The notes under the pieces were generated by a model that saw only the letters and a program-made list of their open reading frames with translations, was not told the origin of the DNA and did no database searches. A DNA stretch of 64,000 bases. Source: an uncultured Acetobacteroides sp. Its GTDB lineage: Bacteria; Bacteroidota; Bacteroidia; Bacteroidales; ZOR0009. The position numbers were made by a program, and so were the translations under genes. Positions 54,347 through 63,424 of this stretch are shown here, piece by piece. Where the stretch lies: the NCBI RefSeq assembly GCF_963678165.1, contig NZ_OY782755.1, forward strand, positions 558,001 to 622,000, given 5' to 3'. Each line of letters opens with the position of its first letter. The stretch's first letter is position 1.

Positions 54347-55120
54347 GTGCTAATGTTTTTGCTTATTATGATTAAAAATGTCCTATAGCATCACCAGCTT
54401 GTTCTGATAGCTGATGCTTAACAATTCCAAAGGTTATAAAAGTTAAAGACTAATTCAAGTGCCACTGGTAGAACATTTCTGCTTAGCTGTATGGCGCGTG
54501 TTTTTTCTGTTGGGCTATGGGCCGATGCTTTAGTAGAACGCTGAAAGTTTGTTGTTCGTTCTTTTGTCAGCGGCATCTGCTATGATAATCGAGGATGTGT
54601 TCGAGTATATGGTTGTATTAATGTTCATATTGTAATTTGATGCAAAGATTTTCCTTCCAATTTTATTTAGCGGTGAACTTTTCGTGGTTCTGTAACGAAT
54701 AGGATGCGTAGGATAGATGAGCCTGCCCGCTTTCCTGCGAGTACATTCAACCCCTTCGGGGTTGTTGCCATCTTCCGATCAAATCCCCCGAGTTTCACTC
54801 GGGGTTATTAGAGTTAAAGCCCTTACGGGCTTCAAGTAGTGGCGATAATAGGTTGACTCTATACTAATGTAGAGTATTATCGATAATGGTTGCTAATCTA
54901 CAATCCGAAAGGATTGAATTCTAATAGCCCCGCATGCAATGCGGGGAAACAAAGTCCAGTATAATCACAACCGCAGCGCGGTTGAATAGCGAACTGAAAA
55001 GAGGACATTGCCCACCCCAAACGTTATAGAGACCCTTTAACATCTATAACGGTAGCTAGGGAGCTATCACAAGAAATTACTCTTTGTGAAAAATTAAAAC
55101 GCTACCTCCGCAAATGTCGC
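54347..55120. repeat. gene-free palindrome mosaic (left copy)
   Basis: No gene. A series of short palindromes: CAACCCCTTCGGGGTTG (54748-54764), CCCCGAGTTTCACTCGGGG (54786-54804), AAGCCCTTACGGGCTT (54817-54832), CAATCCGAAAGGATTG (54901-54916), CCCCGCATGCAATGCGGGG (54928-54946) and CAACCGCAGCGCGGTTG (54968-54984). The part from about 54850 to 55000 recurs inverted at about 58120-58275. Confidence 0.8.
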
Positions 55121-55128
55121 TAGCTTTG
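55121..55128 (+). promoter_or_regulatory. -7 box before M48 gene
   Basis: TAGCTTTG matches TAnnTTTG 32 bases before the start at 55160. Confidence 0.5.
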
Positions 55129-55159
55129 CCCGCCTAATTTTTAATCAGATTAAAATAGT

Positions 55160-55951
55160 ATGAGAGCAAAGTATTTACTAAGCGGTATCGCTGTTGTATT
55201 GTGCCTAACGGCCAATGCCCAATTTAAGCTGAACAAAAATGTGCTGAACGCCGGTAGCGATTTGGTTTCGGCAGCTACGTTAACCGATGCCGATGTTGTA
55301 CAGTACGCCAACGAATACATGAAGTGGATGGATACGCACAATCCGTTGGCAAAGGCAACCGACGAATACGGTTCGCGCCTTAAGAGAATCACCAGTAAGT
55401 TCGAAAGCTACGATGGACTAAAGCTTGACTTTAAGGTGTACCTTGTAAAGGACGTCAACGCATTTGCATGCGCCAATGGATGCGTAAGGGTTTGCGCCGG
55501 ACTGATGAAGATTATGACCGACAACGAAATTCTTGCCGTTGTTGCCCACGAAATAGGGCACGTGAAGAATAAGGACTCGAAAGATGCCTTCCGTACTGCG
55601 CTGCTAACCTCTGCGCTAAAGAATACCGTTGCCTCGCAAAGCAATACGGCAAAAACATTGACCGATTCGCAGCTTGGAGATTTGGCGCAGGCCGTTGCAA
55701 ATAGCTCCTACTCGCGTAAGCAGGAGAGCGCAGCCGATAGCTACAGCTACGAGTTCCTAAAAAATAATGGTAAGAACGTTTGGGCGCTGCCTTCAGCCTT
55801 CCGCAAGCTGCTTACCATCGAAGATGGAGGGGGTAAGTCGAGCAGCAGCATGGCAAAGCTCGTATCATCGCATCCCGAAACGCAAAAAAGAGCCGAGCAG
55901 GCTGAAGAGCGAGCAAAGAAGGATGGCTTCCCCAAGGTGGAGGAGAAGTAA
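55160..55951 (+). CDS. M48 family metalloprotease
   Basis: 263 residues with a signal peptide (1-20, ANAQ). The zinc motif HEIGH lies at residues 130-134 and the third ligand in QESAADSY (E189), as in BepA/YfgC-type M48 peptidases. Without a TPR domain or membrane segments it should be a periplasmic protease, possibly for outer-membrane protein quality control. It ends in a long perfect hairpin. Confidence 0.93.
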   Translation: MRAKYLLSGIAVVLCLTANAQFKLNKNVLNAGSDLVSAATLTDADVVQYANEYMKWMDTHNPLAKATDEYGSRLKRITSKFESYDGLKLDFKVYLVKDVNAFACANGCVRVCAGLMKIMTDNEILAVVAHEIGHVKNKDSKDAFRTALLTSALKNTVASQSNTAKTLTDSQLGDLAQAVANSSYSRKQESAADSYSYEFLKNNGKNVWALPSAFRKLLTIEDGGGKSSSSMAKLVSSHPETQKRAEQAEERAKKDGFPKVEEK

Positions 55952-55974
55952 TATCGCGTTTTAGCAAGCTCTAT

Positions 55975-56030
55975 CTGCAAAATAAGACGGGCAGCTTCTA
56001 CAGGTAGAAGCTGCCCGTCTTATTTTGCAG
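55975..56030. terminator. perfect 27-bp inverted repeat terminator
   Basis: Two 27-base arms are exactly complementary around a 2-base centre; the core is AGACGGGCAGCTTCTAC with its complement. The outer A/T-rich ends give a T-tract in both directions. Unusually long and perfect for a plain terminator. Confidence 0.85.
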
Positions 56031-56133
56031 ATATTCGAGTAAAGGTTTTGTGCTATATTCGAACCCGTTCCTGCATAACATGCGTATCGTATAGCAGCAA
56101 CAGGATGTAAGCCATTTATCCCAACAAGAAAAT

Positions 56134-56904
56134 ATGCCACTAATAGCCCAGCTCCTTTTCGTGACCCTTTTAGCGCTATGCAAGAGCGGTGCTGCCGCTG
56201 TCAAAACGCTCCCCGTTGATAAGCATGCGCGGGCAACAAGTACCGGCATTCGGATGACCTACTACAAACCTGGCAAGGGCTCGGTGCCAACCAAAGAAGC
56301 CAAGTTGCTCAACGCGCAGTATCCCAACAAGGGGGAAATTACTTTGCTGATAAATGTCGCCACGCCGCACCAGGGGTGCTACGTCTTTCTCTTTAAGGAA
56401 AAGATTATTAGCGAAACGCACCATGGCGGCGACAGCTCGGATGTGTACGGCACGTTACCCAATGGGACCTTTGGCGTGGTGAGGCGCGACTATAACGAGC
56501 CATATACCACTACCATTAAGAATCTATACGGCTACATCTTAGCTGAAGATCACGGCGGATATGTCGAGAAGCGCAAGTTCCAAGATTTTGGTAACGAGGT
56601 TTACTTCCCCGAGTTCCTGTACGACTACTGCTTGGTGGATGATGCCGATGGCAACGGTGATCCCGAATTTTACCTTACCTACTTCGGCCTTAGCGATGGC
56701 TTAGATGCCAAGCCGCTAAAGGTTATCGTGTACAGCAGCAGCTGCCCCAAGGCGAAAGCAACGGCTTACTATCCTGGCGGAAACGAGGACGATGTCTACT
56801 ACGTAACGTACGACGATAGCTGGAGTATGCTCCCCAAGAAGATTCAGCAACGCGCAAATGCCATAATAAAGGAGGTGAAGGATAAAGGGCTTATAGATAT
56901 TTAG
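56134..56904 (+). CDS. secreted hypothetical protein, 256 aa
   Basis: Signal peptide about 1-22. The mature protein is beta-rich and contains a calcium-loop-like segment DDADGNGDPEFYLTYFG (near residue 170) of the kind seen in FG-GAP or related repeats. Likely periplasmic or surface. I do not recognise the family. Between the M48 gene and a convergent lipoprotein gene. Confidence 0.75.
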   Translation: MPLIAQLLFVTLLALCKSGAAAVKTLPVDKHARATSTGIRMTYYKPGKGSVPTKEAKLLNAQYPNKGEITLLINVATPHQGCYVFLFKEKIISETHHGGDSSDVYGTLPNGTFGVVRRDYNEPYTTTIKNLYGYILAEDHGGYVEKRKFQDFGNEVYFPEFLYDYCLVDDADGNGDPEFYLTYFGLSDGLDAKPLKVIVYSSSCPKAKATAYYPGGNEDDVYYVTYDDSWSMLPKKIQQRANAIIKEVKDKGLIDI

Positions 56905-57387
56905 CCGCTTGTTAAGTACAACTTCTGTTTCCCGCTTTTGGTTGTTGCGGCTCCGTTCTTGGCAGCCCAAGCGGGGTGAGGAGGTTTCGTTCCGCGATTA
57001 GGTGCATCCTGAACGAATTAAAAATGAATAGCACCCCATTCAATGGGAGGGGTGCTATCCCTCATGGAGCATCGGTTAGCCTGAAAATCGGACGTAGGAC
57101 TTATTCATCTATAGTGTTGTGGTTATCACCTCTGGTTTATACCCAGGGATTTCGCCATTAAGACTTACACGACTCTACTTCGAAGTATATCCCCCGCTGG
57201 CGGGGGTAGGGGGTGGATTTTTAGAAGTATATAGCAACCATTGGCATCAAGTTTTTACCACTAACGTCTACTTTCCTCCCCCTTCCCCCTCCAAAGGGGG
57301 ATATACTTTGTGCTACGACTTGCTGATTCTTTTACGTCTACCTCCATTATCATTGCTGCTCTTTTTTAAAGCGATATCCTCTGGTTT
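56905..57387. repeat. gene-free stretch with paired dispersed palindromes
   Basis: No gene. Two copies of the CCCCC...GGGGG + GGGGGTGG element lie at 57187-57220 and, inverted, at 57274-57309. A short hairpin (ACCCCATTCAATGGGAGGGGT) lies near 57033-57053. Confidence 0.75.
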
Positions 57388-58053
57388 CTACCGCCTCATG
57401 TTTATTTTCCAAACCACCGGATTAGCCTTCTGCGCTAGCTTCGAGTCGCTCCTTATTTCCTTGTCGCCTACCAACCCTTCAAAGTCAGCCATATCCGCTT
57501 TGGGTGGATATCCGAGGTAAACAAAAATCTTCCGGGTGGCTAGCTTTCCGTCTTCCCAGTTGGTAGCCCCCGAGTAATCCCAATCGAAACCAAAGAACGT
57601 GAATGATTTCCCATTCAGCCGCTCCAACTCCTTAAGCGTTGTCCCTAGGGTTATGCCTTCCGTGGTTTTCCAGGCGGTGCGCTGCCCGTATATCTCGATA
57701 TACGCCAGCTTCGAACAGCGAGTGGTATCCTCCCAAACAAACTCTACCCGCTTACTTGTTCCCGAATAGAGCAGCGTATTCGGATATTCGCCCATCCCCT
57801 CGGGGTAAGCGCCCCTCGAATGCATTACTGCTTTGCCAAATACCTCTTTCAGCTCGGCTTCCGAATCGAACTTAAGCAGATCGTCCAGTATGAAGCGGCT
57901 AAGGATGCGTTCGGCATTGCTTGTTGCAGGTGATGCCCTTCGGGCCGACATGCTGGCGCTGTCCGCCTTATCCTGGTCATCAATTTTCGTTGTCTCGGGC
58001 TTGCTGGTGCAGCCCCATAGTGCTATAAGCACCAAAAATATTGTGTTTCTCAT
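57388..58053 (-). CDS. lipoprotein, 221 aa
   Basis: MRNTIFLVLIALWGC with C15 as the lipidated Cys. A short linker follows, then a globular domain ending in a basic tail. The segment GITLGTTLKELERLNGKSF is found in a group of uncharacterised Bacteroidota lipoproteins with an SmpA/BamE-like flavour. Convergent with the 256-residue secreted protein. Confidence 0.75.
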   Translation of the reverse strand: MRNTIFLVLIALWGCTSKPETTKIDDQDKADSASMSARRASPATSNAERILSRFILDDLLKFDSEAELKEVFGKAVMHSRGAYPEGMGEYPNTLLYSGTSKRVEFVWEDTTRCSKLAYIEIYGQRTAWKTTEGITLGTTLKELERLNGKSFTFFGFDWDYSGATNWEDGKLATRKIFVYLGYPPKADMADFEGLVGDKEIRSDSKLAQKANPVVWKINMRR

Positions 58054-58362
58054 CGTTTACAGGTTTTGCAGCAAAGCGTTTCGGCTCTATAACGTTTTAG
58101 TTGGGTAATGTTCTCCTTTCAGCTCGCTATTCAACCGCACCGCGGTTGTGATTTGCTCTACCTTGCTTCCCCGCATTGCATGCGGGGCTATTAAAATTCA
58201 ATCCTTTCGGATTGTAGATTCGCCACCGTTATGCGATACTACACCGCATTAGTATAGAATCTACCCATCATCACCAATACCCACCCTATTCGTTATAGAA
58301 GCAGCGTTTCCTCCTTTCGGCAAAGACGGGAGTATATTCCGAACAGAGAGCCCCATCCGTAG
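58054..58362. repeat. gene-free palindrome mosaic (right copy, inverted)
   Basis: Contains CAACCG...CGGTTG (58132-58148), CCCCGCATTGCATGCGGGG (58169-58187), CAATCCTTTCGGATTG (58199-58214) and an AGTATAGAATC segment. The order is inverted relative to the left copy at 54850-55000, and identity is high over about 150 bp by eye. Confidence 0.8.
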
Positions 58363-58818
58363 CTACTCGGCGCTATTTACTAGCGTGGTATTAAGGGCTG
58401 ATGCCATGCTGCTTGCTTTGCGTAGGATGTCATCTTTTTGTCCGGCTATTAGCTCGATGCTTCTATTGGGCAACCTCAGGAATAGCTTGTAGGTGTTGTA
58501 AGATTCTGTTCGGCTGATTGTGAGCACGCTCATCCTCCGACTTTGCCTTACCTTAGTAATCCGAAGATCGGTTAGCTGATCGATGTTCTCCCAAGCTCCC
58601 CTTTTTATGAAGAAGATGCCGTAGTACATCTTTAGCCTCCTTGGGTCGGTTTCTACGATGATCCCCGATCTAAAAAAGAGAAGGAAAACCGATAGCAGTA
58701 GGAGCAGCATCCCTACCCAATCAGAAACGGCTATTCTCCAAGCGCTGATGGCGAGCAGCATATAGCCTAGGGCGATGAAGTTATACGGAAGTTTGCCCGT
58801 TTTGTATTCTAATCTCAT
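58363..58818 (-). CDS. membrane protein with PH-like domain, 151 aa
   Basis: Two close hydrophobic segments (about residues 12-30 and 34-50), then a ~95-residue cytoplasmic domain with an alternating strand pattern ending in a helix. This resembles small bacterial PH-domain membrane proteins. Function unknown. Confidence 0.65.
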   Translation of the reverse strand: MRLEYKTGKLPYNFIALGYMLLAISAWRIAVSDWVGMLLLLLSVFLLFFRSGIIVETDPRRLKMYYGIFFIKRGAWENIDQLTDLRITKVRQSRRMSVLTISRTESYNTYKLFLRLPNRSIELIAGQKDDILRKASSMASALNTTLVNSAE

Positions 58819-59207
58819 TTTTCTGCTAGCGTTTTAGGTTTTATGGTGAGTGGAGCGGATTGTATAAATGTGCCTGCCCGCTTCGCCGCGAATACATTCA
58901 ACCCCATGAATATCGCTTTTAAAAATATAAGCACAAAATTCCGCTAAGGCTTGAATGCTGCTTATAATTTTAGCCGCGAGCTTTTATTCTTTTCTGTCCT
59001 TTTTGTAGGGCAAAAAGGACCAAAAACCCTTGGCACGAATTAACTCGCTCAGTCGCGGAGGAATGGCGTTACCTCAAATGTGGTGCATCCTACGGCCTAA
59101 TTCCCAAAGTCTCACTCGGGGTTATTAGAATAAAAACCCTTATGGGCTTTACGTCGTAGTAATGCTTGGCGGATTTTATGCGTATCCTAAGCGTTATTGC
59201 CATGCGC
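58819..59207. repeat. gene-free stretch with dispersed fragments
   Basis: No gene. Contains direct partial copies of the left mosaic: the CCTGCCCGC...CATTCAACCCC piece (58872-58905) and the TCTCACTCGGGGTTATTAGA piece (59112-59131). GGCACGAATTAACTCGCTCA (about 59032-59051) has a close relative near 62850. Confidence 0.65.
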
Positions 59208-59744
59208 CTAATGGTCATTCTTCCTTCTTCGGGCAAATACCTCCTGCGTTAGCTGCCATTCCGTTTCTTCGTCCTCTCCAAGGTATGCTTCCCACTTGAA
59301 CGACTCGGAGGTTATATCCTTAATCACCCATCTGGCTAGCTTCGATTGTTGTCCAATGGCTATCTCCTGTTGGATGATCTGATTGTCTATGAATGTAACC
59401 CTGAAAAGGTTTACCTGAGGATTGGCGGCGCCAATCCAAACCACCTTTACGCAATCTTCCTCCTTATCGTAGAACCTAATGGTTGTTCCATACTGCCCTG
59501 TTGGGTATTTTCCGGTGCTTCGTAGTGCAATGCTTGGGCATATCCAATTATCCTGAATGGCTCTGCCCTCGAGAATCCAAGAAAAAAACCATTCTCCCGG
59601 AACTGTCCATTTTGTGCCATCGCCGTTATGGCCTACCCAGTCGAAATCCCAGCTGCCAATTAGCGGCTCGTACATTCGAAGCTTCTCGTGTACATCGGGA
59701 TGCGGGTTTGCAGCAGCTAGTGATTCTAGAAATTGCGTATTCAT
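59208..59744 (-). CDS. DUF1579-like protein, 178 aa
   Basis: A soluble protein, probably a calycin-like beta-barrel as in DUF1579 relatives. Segments LIGSWDFDWVGHNGDG, GEWFFSWILEGRAIQD and TIRFYDKEEDCVKVVW are typical of small lipid- or metabolite-binding barrels. It follows a GNAT gene with an 8-base gap, so the two form an operon. Confidence 0.7.
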   Translation of the reverse strand: MNTQFLESLAAANPHPDVHEKLRMYEPLIGSWDFDWVGHNGDGTKWTVPGEWFFSWILEGRAIQDNWICPSIALRSTGKYPTGQYGTTIRFYDKEEDCVKVVWIGAANPQVNLFRVTFIDNQIIQQEIAIGQQSKLARWVIKDITSESFKWEAYLGEDEETEWQLTQEVFARRRKNDH

Positions 59745-59752
59745 AGGTTTGT

Positions 59753-60253
59753 TTATTTGGTGTAGGATGTTTTACCTTTTATTTCGTTGCGGCTAATAGG
59801 TCCCTTAGCCATATATACCATTCTTGGAATCATTCGTCCTTCTTCTATCGTCGACTCTACCGTTGAGACCTGAGTGGCGCCCATTCTGGCGTAGAAATCT
59901 TTTGCCTCTGGGCTTGTTACCAGCTCCAGCTGCTGTATGCCTAGCTCTTTGCATTGCTCCATCAGATGCTCCCACAGCATTCTTCCATATCCTTTGCCGA
60001 TGCAGCTGGCTTTAACGTAGAGGTACTCTAGCTCGCTGGCGTCATTACCCTTTACAATAGCATAGAAACCTGCTATTTCGCCGCCTTCTTCCAGTACGAA
60101 GGTCGGGTTATGCTCTATAAACGAGGCGGTAACCTTGTACAGCTCTTCGAACCGTACTAGAAAGCTGGTGCTACCACCCCAGTAGGCCTCCGATTCGACA
60201 GCAATTGCGGTAAGCTGCTCCGCCTCATTGGGGGCTGCGGGTCGAATATTCAT
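59753..60253 (-). CDS. GNAT family N-acetyltransferase, 166 aa
   Basis: A single GNAT domain. The acetyl-CoA-binding loop is CIGKGYGRMLWEHL (about residues 85-98), preceded by the LEYLYVKA strand. Substrate unknown. First gene of the pair with the DUF1579-like gene. Confidence 0.9.
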   Translation of the reverse strand: MNIRPAAPNEAEQLTAIAVESEAYWGGSTSFLVRFEELYKVTASFIEHNPTFVLEEGGEIAGFYAIVKGNDASELEYLYVKASCIGKGYGRMLWEHLMEQCKELGIQQLELVTSPEAKDFYARMGATQVSTVESTIEEGRMIPRMVYMAKGPISRNEIKGKTSYTK

Positions 60254-60315
60254 CCGTGTATCTTTTAGTTGACTTCAATAGCCTCTTTGGAGCGATTTAC
60301 CCTGCCGGTAGCTCG

Positions 60316-60585
60316 TTATTCCTTTTTAGACGCTACTGCATCTACCGTGATAATGCGGTAGGTGTTCGTGTTTACGGTTATTCTAATATTTCTCGCACAA
60401 TTTGTTACGTAGATGTTCTTTCCGATCTTCTCGAATTGCGATTCGTTCGTCTCTTCGAGGGTCTCAAAGATCATCTTTTCAATCTCCTCTTTCGAGAGTT
60501 GCTTATTCAGCTTCTTATTAATCCTACCGTAAACGAGCTCGGTATAGCAAACCCTTTTTAGAACTTCGGCCTTGTAGCTATCCAT
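60316..60585 (-). CDS. DUF3781 domain protein, 89 aa
   Basis: Small soluble protein with VCYTELVYGRINKKLNKQ and the C-terminal NIRITVNTNTYRIITVDAV that mark DUF3781. Function unknown; found as a lone gene in many gut bacteria. Confidence 0.8.
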   Translation of the reverse strand: MDSYKAEVLKRVCYTELVYGRINKKLNKQLSKEEIEKMIFETLEETNESQFEKIGKNIYVTNCARNIRITVNTNTYRIITVDAVASKKE

Positions 60586-60722
60586 GTGTTCCTTGTATTT
60601 ACTAGCGGTTTGTACTCTGCGATAAATATATCAATTGTTGATCGGGTAAACCAGCCTGCAAAAGAAACGATCTCCAGCGTTTGCCTTTGGCTTCACGCTA
60701 TACGCTGGTAGGCTTAGGCTGA

Positions 60723-61280
60723 TTAATCGTCGCCGTATATCAGCTTGCTCTTAATGGTGGATTTCCTATTAACCACCTTGCTAATCTTTTCCGATAGCAG
60801 CTCGCTGTTTAGCAGATTATCCTCCGATGATTTACGGCCGCTGTAAACATTTACGGTTACATCAGCATCCTTGTTTAGCAGCTCGTTGTAGATGTACCTC
60901 GACATCTTTATGCTGTCGAATCGTGCAACCTGTCCGTAGCGAATCTCCTTTCGTACTGATGCCACATAGAATTGCCCATCCTCCGCGATGAGCTTTGCGG
61001 GTGTTGTGGGTTTATGCTCCCCGGTGATCGATACATCAACAAATATTGTCTCCTTGTTGCCGACGATCTTTGCCCGTGCCTTGGGGCTAAGGCTAACCGT
61101 TATCTCGAACGGACGTATGGCCACAGAGTCGTTGCCAACAATATAGCAGCAACTTGGTGTCGTGCTGGCGGTGATCTTCTGGGGTTGGGCAGGCTTACCT
61201 GCTGCTTGGTTGCTGTTTTTGCTGCTGCACGATAGCAGCGTAGCTAGTACCAGTAAAAGAGCGAGAACTTTAGCTGTCAT
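60723..61280 (-). CDS. lipoprotein, 185 aa
   Basis: Signal sequence with lipobox LLSC (C18), then an Asn/Ser-rich linker and a beta-rich domain of about 150 residues. I do not recognise the family. Confidence 0.75.
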   Translation of the reverse strand: MTAKVLALLLVLATLLSCSSKNSNQAAGKPAQPQKITASTTPSCCYIVGNDSVAIRPFEITVSLSPKARAKIVGNKETIFVDVSITGEHKPTTPAKLIAEDGQFYVASVRKEIRYGQVARFDSIKMSRYIYNELLNKDADVTVNVYSGRKSSEDNLLNSELLSEKISKVVNRKSTIKSKLIYGDD

Positions 61281-61813
61281 GTTATTGCCTATTGGCGTTA
61301 TACTTTGCTTGTTTATTTATTCATCCTCATTCTGCCCGTTTGCGGCAGGTTTCTGCTGCTCCCAAAATAGGTTTCGGCTTTAGCCTTTATTTGTTTGCAA
61401 TACCCCTATAGGGGTATTGTCTATGTGGAAAGAACCTTCTTGGGATGGGAACTTCTATTCAATAGAGCCGCCCATACCCTAACCGCTAATGGCTGCTCCT
61501 TAATGTTCGACTCCTACGAAGTCGGGTCGCCTCGGCATATTCCATTTCTACAAATCTTTAATGCCGATGGCATTATGCTGTTTTTCGAGAAATCTCATTG
61601 GGATTTAAGTATCGAAGAAAAAGGTTTGGCTGCCATACCGACCCTTTACGGGTGGTGCTAGAGCAAACAGTCCTGTAGTCGGTATGCTCTTTTGCCTAGC
61701 TGTTGGGCTAGGAACTATGGAGGCTGTGCTTACCTGAGCGAACCGCAACCTATATTCGATATAGCACAGGCTATGCCGAGCCTTGGCGCATTATCAGCTC
61801 TCGATCTTACCCG
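61281..61813. other. gene-free stretch, one perfect palindrome
   Basis: No convincing gene; an 88-codon plus-strand frame (61395-61661) looks like chance. A perfect 20-bp palindrome AATACCCCTATAGGGGTATT lies at 61399-61418. Confidence 0.55.
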
Positions 61814-62320
61814 TTAATCTTTTCGATACTCGTATACAACTTCTTCTATGCCATCCTTCGTGAATGCTTTTACCTTTCTCATCCCTATTTTCGAGGATAC
61901 CCTTTGTGATGGCTTGTTTCCAATGGCGGAGTAGGAGTATATCGATTTAAATCCAAGCACCTCCAGCGCATATTTTTTGCAGGCTTCCGCCGCCTCGGTT
62001 GCATAGCCCATGTTGCAAAATGTTTTGATGGTGTGGAACCCTATCTCCGGAAGAATTTCTCCGTCGATATCCTGTAGCGTAATCCCACAGTCCCCCAGAA
62101 ATTGGCCATCTGCTTTTCGAATTACTGCCCATAACCCAAATCCATCATTCTTGTACCGCTCGATATTTCGTTCTATCCATTTACGAACCTCTTCGGGTGA
62201 GAATGCATGGGGATAATGCTTCATCGATTCCTGATCGGAAAGGACTTGCGCGAGGCTGGAGGCGTCCTCAAGCGTTAGCTGCCGAAGGAATAGCCTACTG
62301 GTTTCGATTACTGGTTTCAT
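61814..62320 (-). CDS. GNAT acetyltransferase, RimJ/RimL type, 168 aa
   Basis: SRLFLRQLTLEDASSLAQVL opens the typical RimJ/RimL-type GNAT domain. The acetyl-CoA loop region is around MGYATEAAEACKKYALE (about 107-123). Probably acetylates a protein N-terminus or small amine; no specific target can be named. Confidence 0.92.
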   Translation of the reverse strand: MKPVIETSRLFLRQLTLEDASSLAQVLSDQESMKHYPHAFSPEEVRKWIERNIERYKNDGFGLWAVIRKADGQFLGDCGITLQDIDGEILPEIGFHTIKTFCNMGYATEAAEACKKYALEVLGFKSIYSYSAIGNKPSQRVSSKIGMRKVKAFTKDGIEEVVYEYRKD

Positions 62321-63424
62321 GCTTCAAAGTTATCGTTTTTCGGGCTATTCCCTAACCGTACCAACCCACCCGCTGCTGACTCCAAGGTGGGAATAATCGT
62401 CCCTGATTATGCTTTTGGGCTTCGTAAAAATGGCCTCGCTTATCGGCTATGCGCTGGAGCCTCTTAGTCGTCAAGTTTTAAACGAGTAAACCCACCCCTA
62501 CCCCTCCAATGGAGGGGATAACGTGCTGCTATTAAGCGCTTGTCATTTTGAATTCAGCCTTCGCTTGTAGCAAATGGTAAAGAGCCTCTACCGAATAGGC
62601 AAAGCTTGCTTAAATAGTTCAATGGCGGAGAAGCCGACCGCCGAACGGAAGCGAAAGGATGGAGATTAAGCGCATTCGCATGATTGAAACTCCTTTTCCC
62701 CTCCTTGGGAGGGGGTAGGGGGTGGGTTAAATCGTTTAGCAATACCTACTACCTTTCTCACTGCCGTTAGAGCTTATGTTTGGAGGTTGTAAATCCTATT
62801 TTTCATTTCTTTTCAGGGATGAAAAGAAACGAAACAAAGAAAAATCCTGCACGAAATAACTCGTTCGGTCGCTGCTTAAGGTTATTCCTGTTCTGAACGT
62901 TACTGTTAGCAGGAGGTCTCTCTCTAATTATTGTTGTAGATGCTCCGCTCACTCAAACAGATTTCGTGCTAGTCTGGTATGGCTACGCCATGGTGTTTAC
63001 GGAATAACCTTACACCTCTTTTCTTCAATCCAAGCCGACTATTTGTTGTACTTTAATTTTACTCACCCCGTTTGACGAAGGCAGATGCCCTTAGTCGGCA
63101 AATCTTAGCCATACCAACCCACTCTTTACTCCCTTCAAGGATGGGATAACGAGCCCTGATTATGCTTTTAGGCTTCGTAAAAATGTCTTCACTTGTCGCA
63201 AATGGTTAAGAACCTCTACCGAACAGCAACATCTACCGCTGCGAATAGGCAGCCGCTTATATCCGTGCCACAACCCCCTCTTTGCGAATGGCGAGCATGC
63301 GCTTACCGTATCGGCAGGCTCTCTAATGCCATTCGGAGAGAGGGGGATAGGGGGTGAGTTGAATTAGAGAATCAGCTAGCCCTCGTTCGTCGAAGGCCAG
63401 TACCTCTACCGAATAGTACTTTTA
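62321..63424. repeat. 1.1-kb gene-free repeat stretch
   Basis: No gene. Dispersed palindromes face each other at 62489-62522 and 62694-62730. A longer inverted repeat has arms at 63274-63292 and 63338-63356 with a GGGGGTGAGTTGA tail. A further module, containing CCTGATTATGCTTTT, GGCTTCGTAAAAATG and CCTCTACCGAA, appears complete near 63155-63225 and in pieces near 62401-62450, 62560-62600 and 63395. Confidence 0.75.

Noticed and set aside
61395-61661. 88-residue plus-strand frame starting in a palindrome
   Set aside because: Start lies inside AATACCCCTATAGGGGTATT, no promoter or ribosome site, composition unlike neighbours. Kept only as a note in the gap entry.
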